From positions 1 to 6,876 of the forward strand of contig DATCSE010000344.1 of assembly GCA_036568605.1 (NCBI GenBank): a stretch of DNA of 6,876 bases. Direction: 5' to 3'. This document shows positions 1 to 3,831 of the stretch, one piece after another. The position numbers and the translations under genes are program-made. Positions within the stretch are counted from its first letter, which is position 1; each line of letters starts with the position of its first letter. Below the pieces are notes generated by a model. The model was not told the DNA's origin. It made no database searches and saw nothing but the letters and a program-made list of their open reading frames with translations. Source of the stretch: DATCSE01 sp036568605 (GTDB lineage Bacteria > Pseudomonadota > Gammaproteobacteria > Burkholderiales > Burkholderiaceae_C).

Positions 1-19
1 GTCGCAGCTCCTGCCCAAC

Positions 20-569
20 GTTAGAGTGCTCATGCGGCTCCTCGCCAGTGGTGGTCTCACGCTCGAGCCGCAGGTCGCCGCACACGCGGAGGAGATGTTT
101 GCTGTTCTCAGCGATCCGGCGATCTACGAATACGAAAACGAACCACCGCCGTCCGTCGAGTGGCTGCGCGAGCGCTTCGCGAGGCTCGAAACAAGGCGAT
201 CTCCGGACGGGCAGGAACAATGGCTAAACTGGGTCATTCGTCTTCCTTCCTCTGAGGCCATCGGGTTTGTTCAGGCTACTCTGCAGGCTGACGGTCAGGC
301 TGTGGTGGCCTATGTACTCTCCAGCAAGCATTGGGGCAAAGGGCTTGCCCAGCAGGCCGTGCGAGTGATGCTCGCTGAACTGGTCGACCGCTACGACGTG
401 CAGATGTTCTTTGCCGTGCTGAAGCGCCAGAATCAGCGCTCCGCGCGGCTGCTCGAGCGCTTGAGCTTCAAGACCGTCGTAGATGAATTAGCGGCTTGGT
501 TGCAGGTTGAGCAGGGCGAATTGCTCATGCAACGTGCGGCGTGTGCGCATGAAAACAAATCGCTCTAAC
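20..569 (+). other. possible integron-cassette-like boundaries around the first GNAT gene
   Basis: GTTAGAG at 20-26 lies at the start of the first gene, and its exact reverse complement CTCTAAC at 563-569 overlaps the stop codon. In an integrated integron cassette, the first bases after the recombination point (G/TTRRRY) are complementary to the inverse core (RYYYAAC) of the cassette's own attC, so this geometry is what a one-gene cassette would show. Against it, the last base of the first core is G where consensus wants a pyrimidine, and no GTTRRRY core follows within the next 200 bases, so a full attC is not present. It may be a decayed cassette or chance. Confidence 0.25.
32..568 (+). CDS. 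GNAT family N-acetyltransferase (RimJ/RimL-like)
   Basis: The 178-residue product is a cytoplasmic acetyl-CoA-dependent acetyltransferase of the Acetyltransf_3 (RimJ/RimL) type. What is seen: an N-terminal region of family style with LEPQVAAHAEEMFAVLSDP at residues 11-29; the acetyl-CoA loop motif A around 93-110, with the core WGKGLA at 101-106; and motif B, with N134, S137 and the ARLLERLSF helix near 138-146. Family members acetylate ribosomal protein N-termini, antibiotics or small amines; the substrate cannot be told here. I chose ATG 32 because the protein then begins like other family members; a GTG at 26 in the same frame would add two residues. Neither start has a good Shine-Dalgarno sequence. 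Codons are less GC-rich than in the genes to the right, which suggests acquisition. Matching 7-mers bracket the gene (see the separate entry). Family assignment is firm, substrate unknown. Confidence 0.88.
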   Translation: MRLLASGGLTLEPQVAAHAEEMFAVLSDPAIYEYENEPPPSVEWLRERFARLETRRSPDGQEQWLNWVIRLPSSEAIGFVQATLQADGQAVVAYVLSSKHWGKGLAQQAVRVMLAELVDRYDVQMFFAVLKRQNQRSARLLERLSFKTVVDELAAWLQVEQGELLMQRAACAHENKSL

Positions 570-576
570 AGGCCCT

Positions 577-601
577 GGTACCGGGCCGCGGCCCCAGTAC
601 C
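577..601 (+). other. GC-rich hairpin between first GNAT gene and small ORF
   Basis: GGTAC at 577-581 pairs with GTACC at 597-601, and inside it GGGC (583-586) pairs with GCCC (591-594) around a CGCG loop, with a small 1x2 internal loop between the arms. It begins 8 bases after the stop codon of the preceding gene and ends 15 bases before the GGAGG of the next. No T-tract follows, so it is not a classic intrinsic terminator. It could slow transcription, protect an mRNA end, or be the remaining stem of a decayed recombination site. Confidence 0.4.
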
Positions 602-616
602 AACCGCGATGTTTCT

Positions 617-621
617 GGAGG
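617..621 (+). promoter_or_regulatory. strong Shine-Dalgarno sequence of the 42-residue protein
   Basis: GGAGG at 617-621, within the purine run GGAGGAAGG, sits 8 bases before the ATG at 630. It is the best ribosome binding site in the window and decides this start over the overlapping ATG at 626, which opens only a 7-codon frame. Most neighbouring genes have weak or no such site. Confidence 0.75.
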
Positions 622-629
622 AAGGATGT

Positions 630-758
630 ATGCGCTTCAAATGCATTGAGTTCTCATGGCGTGCAGCCTTTGTGGGCCTCTACCTGACTCCGGAGCGAGA
701 CAAACTTTGGGTCACGATCGTCCCGTTTTTCCCGCTCTACTTCAAGAAGAAGGCGTAG
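630..758 (+). CDS. small protein of 42 residues, function unknown
   Basis: I do not recognise this protein. It reads MRFKCIEFSWRAAFVGLYLT, then a charged turn (PERDKLW), a hydrophobic stretch VTIVPFFPLYF, and ends KKKA. It has three tryptophan or tyrosine-containing beta-like segments, one Cys (C5) and a basic tail; the hydrophobic stretch is too short and proline-broken for a confident membrane helix. Evidence that it is real: a GGAGG site at ideal distance, a clean frame to TAG, and a stop only 11 bases before the next gene, which itself lacks a Shine-Dalgarno sequence and so could be translationally coupled to it. The pattern of a small aromatic protein with a WRxxFVGxY-like core reminds me of small hypothetical proteins carried in mobile gene pools, but that is memory, not a search. 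A longer reading upstream in this frame overlaps the GNAT gene and is not credible. Confidence 0.65.
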   Translation: MRFKCIEFSWRAAFVGLYLTPERDKLWVTIVPFFPLYFKKKA

Positions 759-769
759 TCCCCCCCGTC

Positions 770-1276
770 ATGTTGCATCTTCGCGAGTTTCAAGAATCCG
801 ACTCAGTCGTCGAACTGACTTCTCTGCTTCATCGTGCCTATGCGCGTCTCGGCGCCATGGGACTGAACTACACCGCGGTGGATCAGAGTCCGGAGGTCAC
901 CGCAAGCCGAATTCGAGGCGGCAATTGCTTCGTCGTCACCGACGGAGCCAAACTGGTCGGTACCATCGTGGCGCAGCCGACGTACGCGCAGAACGACTGC
1001 GAGTACTTCACTCGTCACGGGGTCGCCGCCGCTCACCAGTTCGCCGTGGACCCGCAGCATCAAGGGCAAGGCATAGGCCGCATGCTGCTGGAACGCGCAG
1101 AGAGATGGGCGCGAGAATCAGGCTTCATGGAACTCGCCATGGACACAGCCGAGCAGGCCATACACCTCGTCGAGCTTTACACTCGGCTCGGATATCGACA
1201 CGTCGGCTGGGTTCAGTGGCCGGGCAAGGTCTATCGCAGTGTGGTCCTCAGCAAGCCGCTCGCCGCAAGGGCCTGA
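770..1276 (+). CDS. GNAT family N-acetyltransferase (Acetyltransf_1 type)
   Basis: The 168-residue product is a second acetyl-CoA-dependent acetyltransferase, not closely similar to the first. What is seen: an N-terminal strand and helix typical of the fold (MLHLREFQESDSVVELTSLL), a central VVTDGAKLVGTIVAQ hairpin at about 55-69, the strand HQFAVDP at 89-95, the acetyl-CoA motif QHQGQG at 96-101 (the QxxGxG signature) leading into helix IGRMLLERAERWARESG, and a C-terminal LYTRLGYRHVG segment at 136-146, the usual GNAT ending. ATG 770 is chosen because it gives the normal family N-terminus; in-frame extension upstream to 656 would overlap the small ORF and has no homology-like content. No Shine-Dalgarno sequence precedes it, and a run of seven C lies at 760-766, so translation may depend on ribosomes finishing the small ORF 11 bases earlier. 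Substrate unknown. Confidence 0.9.
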   Translation: MLHLREFQESDSVVELTSLLHRAYARLGAMGLNYTAVDQSPEVTASRIRGGNCFVVTDGAKLVGTIVAQPTYAQNDCEYFTRHGVAAAHQFAVDPQHQGQGIGRMLLERAERWARESGFMELAMDTAEQAIHLVELYTRLGYRHVGWVQWPGKVYRSVVLSKPLAARA

Positions 1277-1312
1277 AGCTGGAAGCCAAAAGCACACTCC
1301 GCACGCGCACTT

Positions 1313-1708
1313 ATGTCCTCAAATCTCCGTCGCCTCACAGTGGTTGCTTCCATCCTCTTTGTCGTCGCGGCGAGCGGCTGCGGCAAGAAGCCGCCGGAGA
1401 CGGCGGTGACCTTCAAGGCCAACTCGCCCATCCCGGTCGGATTCACGCTCCTGAAGGCGGAGGGCCAGACAGGCCGCAGTGGCGCGATCGGCAACAACTA
1501 CCGGCCACAAGTCAAATTCCCGCGCGGATCGGTCGAGACCACCTGCGCTGTGGCGCTGCCGGCAAGTTCGCCACAACTTGAACCCGGCCAAACCACTGAC
1601 GCCTCGCTCGCATGCGATGCCCAGGTCGAGGTCGATCGGAGCAAGCGCGAATTCAGCGTGTTCGAGGGCGGCAAGCAGGTTGGTCAGGGCACTGTCCGCC
1701 TCCCATAG
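1313..1708 (+). CDS. small lipoprotein of unknown function
   Basis: This 131-residue protein starts with a lipoprotein signal: basic residues (NLRR), a hydrophobic core from about 8 to 20, and an ASGC lipobox with the lipidated Cys at 23. Glycine at the +2 position would favour outer-membrane sorting. The mature part (about 109 residues) has alternating strands and turns, with two further cysteines (78 and 101) that could form a disulfide, and a regular ending (EFSVFEGGKQVGQGTVRLP) that looks like paired beta strands. No enzyme motif is visible and I do not recognise the family. The gene follows the second GNAT gene by 36 bases and precedes the exporter gene by 30, all on one strand, so co-transcription is likely. 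A purine patch (GGAAG, 1281-1285) is too far from the ATG to act as a normal ribosome binding site. Confidence 0.8.
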   Translation: MSSNLRRLTVVASILFVVAASGCGKKPPETAVTFKANSPIPVGFTLLKAEGQTGRSGAIGNNYRPQVKFPRGSVETTCAVALPASSPQLEPGQTTDASLACDAQVEVDRSKREFSVFEGGKQVGQGTVRLP

Positions 1709-1738
1709 CAACGGGGCGCCACCCACAGCACCGGAGTC

Positions 1739-2356
1739 ATGATGATCAGTGCCGAGTTCCTCATCACCTCACTCATCGTCGTGCTGATTCCCGGCACCGG
1801 CGTGATTTACACGGTTTCCACCGGTCTGACGCAGGGTCGTCGAGCCAGCATCTACGCTTCGCTGGGCTGTACCGCCGGGATCGTTCCGCACCTGCTGGCC
1901 ACGGTTCTGGGCCTGGCCGCCGTCATGCACACCAGTGCGCTGGTGTTCCAGTTGCTCAAGTACGCGGGCGTGGCCTACCTCTTCTACGTCGCCGTTGCGA
2001 CGTGGCGCGACCGTTCTGCATTCGCCGTCGACGCCGGCGTGTCCAAGGCCTCCCCGGCCGGACTGATCATCAAGGCGTTCCTGCTGAACATCCTCAACCC
2101 CAAGCTCACGATCTTCTTTCTCGCCTTCCTGCCTCAGTTTGTCGATCCGCATGCCGAACAGCCGCTTGCACAACTGTTCCTGTTGAGCGGCGTGTTCATG
2201 GCGATGACCTTCGGGGTCTTTGTCGCGTACGGCTTCGTGGCGCACGCGTTCCGCGCACTCGTCATCGAGTCCGCCGCGGTTCAACGGTGGCTGAGGTACG
2301 GCTTTGCAGCCGTCTTTGCGGGACTTGGGGCGAAGCTCGCGCTCAGCGAGAAGTGA
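1739..2356 (+). CDS. LysE/RhtB family amino-acid exporter
   Basis: The 205-residue product is an inner-membrane exporter of the LysE/RhtB superfamily, which pumps amino acids or derivatives such as homoserine, threonine or lysine out of the cell by proton exchange. What is seen: a first membrane helix with the family motif IPGTGVIYTVSTGLTQGRRA (17-36), further hydrophobic segments at about 40-63, 66-90, 108-135, 145-170 and 185-203, and the conserved NPKLTIFFLAFLPQFV stretch at 120-135. Length and helix number fit the family. ATG 1742 is the likelier true start, since GGAG at 1733-1736 lies 5 bases before it and only 2 before ATG 1739; the difference is one Met. Substrate cannot be predicted. 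The gene ends 25 bases before the next one on the same strand. Confidence 0.93.
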   Translation: MMISAEFLITSLIVVLIPGTGVIYTVSTGLTQGRRASIYASLGCTAGIVPHLLATVLGLAAVMHTSALVFQLLKYAGVAYLFYVAVATWRDRSAFAVDAGVSKASPAGLIIKAFLLNILNPKLTIFFLAFLPQFVDPHAEQPLAQLFLLSGVFMAMTFGVFVAYGFVAHAFRALVIESAAVQRWLRYGFAAVFAGLGAKLALSEK

Positions 2357-2381
2357 TGCCAGCCCGTCCGCCCATACCGCC

Positions 2382-2930
2382 ATGCTCACGGGTACTTGCC
2401 ACTGCGGCGCGATTCGAATCGAGATCCCGCACGCCCCGGATGTGCTGACGAGCTGCAACTGCTCGCTCTGCAGGCGGCTCGGCGGGCTCTGGGCGTACTT
2501 CCCCGCGAGCACGGTGAGGGTGCATGGGCACCCGCAAGGCACCGATGAGTACATCCAGGGAGACCGCACGCTGCGGACCCTGCGCTGCAAGAAGTGCGGT
2601 TGCGTCACCCACTGGGAGCCGCTCGAACGCCACGCCGACAGCCGCATCGGCGTCAACATCCGCAACTTCGAGCCGGCGCTCGTGCAGGATGCACGCCTCA
2701 AGTTGCTGGACGGGGCCACCACGTGGACGTCCGTGCCGGCGGATGAACTGATTCCGCAGAAGCGCCGGATCAACCGTCCGTGGCATGAAGCGCACCGCAT
2801 GCCGGCGAAGCCTACGCAGGAAGAGCGCGTCGCCTGGCACAAGGCCCATGCGTTGGCGTGCGGCTGCCGGGCTGTGCCGGACGCAATTCGCGCGGTGATC
2901 GCTGCACAAGAACGCGGCAGCGCGGCCTGA
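2382..2930 (+). CDS. GFA/CENP-V domain zinc protein with His/Cys-rich C-terminal tail
   Basis: The first ~120 of 182 residues form a GFA (glutathione-dependent formaldehyde-activating enzyme/CENP-V) fold. The zinc ligands expected for the family are present: CHC at 6-8, CNCSLC at 25-30 and CKKCGC at 69-74. Family members bind one structural and one further zinc; a few act on S-hydroxymethyl-glutathione, but most have no proven reaction, so formaldehyde chemistry should not be assumed. The typical family length is about 110-150 residues. Here residues 125-182 form an extra tail with two WHxAH motifs (134-138 and 152-156) followed by CGCR at 160-163. The start at ATG 2382 gives the standard CHCGAI beginning; the in-frame extension to 2304 would overlap the exporter gene. 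No Shine-Dalgarno sequence is seen, and the exporter stop is 25 bases upstream, so coupling is possible. Last gene of the + strand run. Confidence 0.9.
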   Translation: MLTGTCHCGAIRIEIPHAPDVLTSCNCSLCRRLGGLWAYFPASTVRVHGHPQGTDEYIQGDRTLRTLRCKKCGCVTHWEPLERHADSRIGVNIRNFEPALVQDARLKLLDGATTWTSVPADELIPQKRRINRPWHEAHRMPAKPTQEERVAWHKAHALACGCRAVPDAIRAVIAAQERGSAA

Positions 2931-2978
2931 TCCCTAGGAACGCCGGAACCCCGCGAACAGGGGAGTCCCGCGCGGATC
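2929..2978 (+). terminator. nested inverted repeat, possible terminator of the left gene run
   Basis: GATCC (2929-2933) pairs with GGATC (2974-2978). Inside, GGA-a-CCCC (2945-2952) pairs with GGGG-ag-TCC (2960-2968) around a 7-base loop. The structure starts on the last base pair of the GFA stop codon and is followed by AAATTT rather than a T-tract. It is well placed to end transcription of the left genes, but the stem is imperfect. Competing pairings exist with GTTCCCTAG at 2992-3000. Confidence 0.35.
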
Positions 2979-3040
2979 AAATTTCACATCTGTTCCCTAG
3001 AATATTTGTTATCAAGTGCAAACAACCTTTCACGGGTGCA

Positions 3041-3056
3041 TGGCTCCTCGAGAGCA
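3041..3056 (+). promoter_or_regulatory. possible sigma-54 promoter of the PEP-CTERM gene
   Basis: TGGCTC-N5-GAGCA matches the sigma-54 consensus TGGCAC-N5-TTGCA at 5 of 6 positions in the -24 part and 3 of 5 in the -12 part, with the invariant GG and GC exactly 10 bases apart. It lies about 60 bases before the PEP-CTERM start codon. In some exopolysaccharide-forming Betaproteobacteria, PEP-CTERM genes are controlled by RpoN with the PrsK/PrsR pair, so the match is meaningful, but the missing TT in the -12 part keeps confidence low. A TAGAAT at 2998-3003 resembles a sigma-70 -10 box but has no -35 partner. Confidence 0.35.
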
Positions 3057-3116
3057 ATGCGAGGCACTTGGAATCCAGGCGCCCCCGGCGCGTTTCAATC
3101 AAGTCAGGGTGGGAAC

Positions 3117-3773
3117 ATGTTGCATACGCGTGCTCGTACAGCTCTGGTCAGTGCCGTTGTTTCGGTTGCCGCCGCGCTTGGCTGCGCCAGCTCCGCCAAC
3201 GCCGCCATCTATGCAGGGACCTGGGATCCTGACTTTGGCGGAGCATTCAGCGGCCTGGGTTGGAAGGGCGAGGCGACGTTTTTCATCCCCGACAGCTGCC
3301 TCGCGCTTTCGGGACTGATCAGCAACAGCAATGCCTGTTCCGGTGGCGGCATGCGCGTGCTGGACGCTGCGGTCACGTTCTACGACTACGCCAACCCGTC
3401 GACGGTCTACGAAACGCTGACGTTCACCCCGCTCGCGAACACCGTGCTGGGGATGTACGTCGATGCGACCACGCACCAGCTCTCGGGCGTCAATTCGAAC
3501 TTCATCGGTCCCGAGCTGTCGCTGGCCGGGCCGGCGCAAGGCAACTACTTCGACCTGGTGTTCCAGAAGGCCAAGGTGGCCCTGTACTACACGCCGGACA
3601 CCACGTACAACCCGGGCACTTGCGCCAGCGGCCCGCTCGCGGTCGAAGGCTGCGGCGTCTCGCTGAACATCCCGACGATGACGATCACGCCGGTGCCCGA
3701 GCCGACGACCTATGCGCTGCTGTTCGCTGGCCTGGGTGTGGTGGGTTTTGTCGCACGGCGCCGCAGCGCCTGA
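3117..3773 (+). CDS. PEP-CTERM sorting domain protein (exosortase substrate)
   Basis: The 218-residue product is an exported protein built for exosortase processing. What is seen: a Sec signal peptide (RAR at 5-7, hydrophobic core 9-22, likely cleavage after SSANA at 29); a mature region rich in Gly, Thr, Tyr and Asn with four cysteines (61, 74, 169, 179); and a full C-terminal sorting signal with the VPEP motif at 193-196, a membrane helix (about 198-213) and a terminal ARRRSA cluster. In known systems exosortase cuts near PEP and the protein goes to the outer surface or the extracellular matrix, often with exopolysaccharide. The middle region has no domain I can name. ATG 3117 is preceded by AGGG at 3106-3109, 7 bases upstream; an in-frame extension to 3006 has no signal-peptide logic. 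No exosortase or polysaccharide gene is in the window. It faces the next gene tail to tail. Confidence 0.92.
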   Translation: MLHTRARTALVSAVVSVAAALGCASSANAAIYAGTWDPDFGGAFSGLGWKGEATFFIPDSCLALSGLISNSNACSGGGMRVLDAAVTFYDYANPSTVYETLTFTPLANTVLGMYVDATTHQLSGVNSNFIGPELSLAGPAQGNYFDLVFQKAKVALYYTPDTTYNPGTCASGPLAVEGCGVSLNIPTMTITPVPEPTTYALLFAGLGVVGFVARRRSA

Positions 3774-3819
3774 CGCGCGCAGCGCGCGCGCATTCGCTCA
3801 ACCCGGCCCGGTCGCCGGG
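3774..3819. terminator. two GC hairpins between convergent genes
   Basis: CGCGCGC (3774-3780) pairs with GCGCGCG (3784-3790) around an AGC loop, directly after the PEP-CTERM stop codon. CCCGG (3807-3811) pairs with CCGGG (3815-3819) around TCG, 12 bases from the stop of the opposing gene. Neither has a T-tract on either strand. Their position in a 58-base gap between converging genes suggests a two-way stop or mRNA end protection. Confidence 0.4.
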
Positions 3820-3831
3820 GGGCATTCAGGT

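Noticed and set aside
563..704. Complete attC recombination site after the first GNAT gene
   Set aside because: An inverse-core-like CTCTAAC and a hairpin are present, but none of the GTT occurrences up to 775 fits GTTRRRY, so the right half is missing. Kept only as a weak boundary observation.
756..770. Frameshift at the seven-C run joining the small ORF to the second GNAT gene
   Set aside because: The small ORF's TAG stop comes before the C run, so a length error there would not fuse the two; each also has a natural start and end.
630..1276. GNAT-type toxin-antitoxin pair (TacT/AtaT-like)
   Set aside because: The small protein shows no ribbon-helix-helix antitoxin pattern and the acetyltransferase looks like a general GNAT enzyme; nothing specific supports toxicity.
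1612..2448. 278-codon + strand frame overlapping lipoprotein and exporter genes
   Set aside because: His/Arg-rich out-of-frame translation of the exporter gene; its ATG near the exporter stop (2356) leads nowhere recognisable.
1769..2980. 403-codon open frame on the - strand opposite the exporter and GFA genes
   Set aside because: It is antisense to two well-supported genes with clear family motifs; its Arg/Ser/Gly/Cys-rich translation has no domain. Long antisense frames are expected at this GC content.
3117..3191. Lipoprotein signal at Cys23 of the PEP-CTERM protein
   Set aside because: ALGC is a poor lipobox, and a better signal peptidase I site (SSANA) follows directly; the C-terminal sorting signal also argues for exosortase handling.
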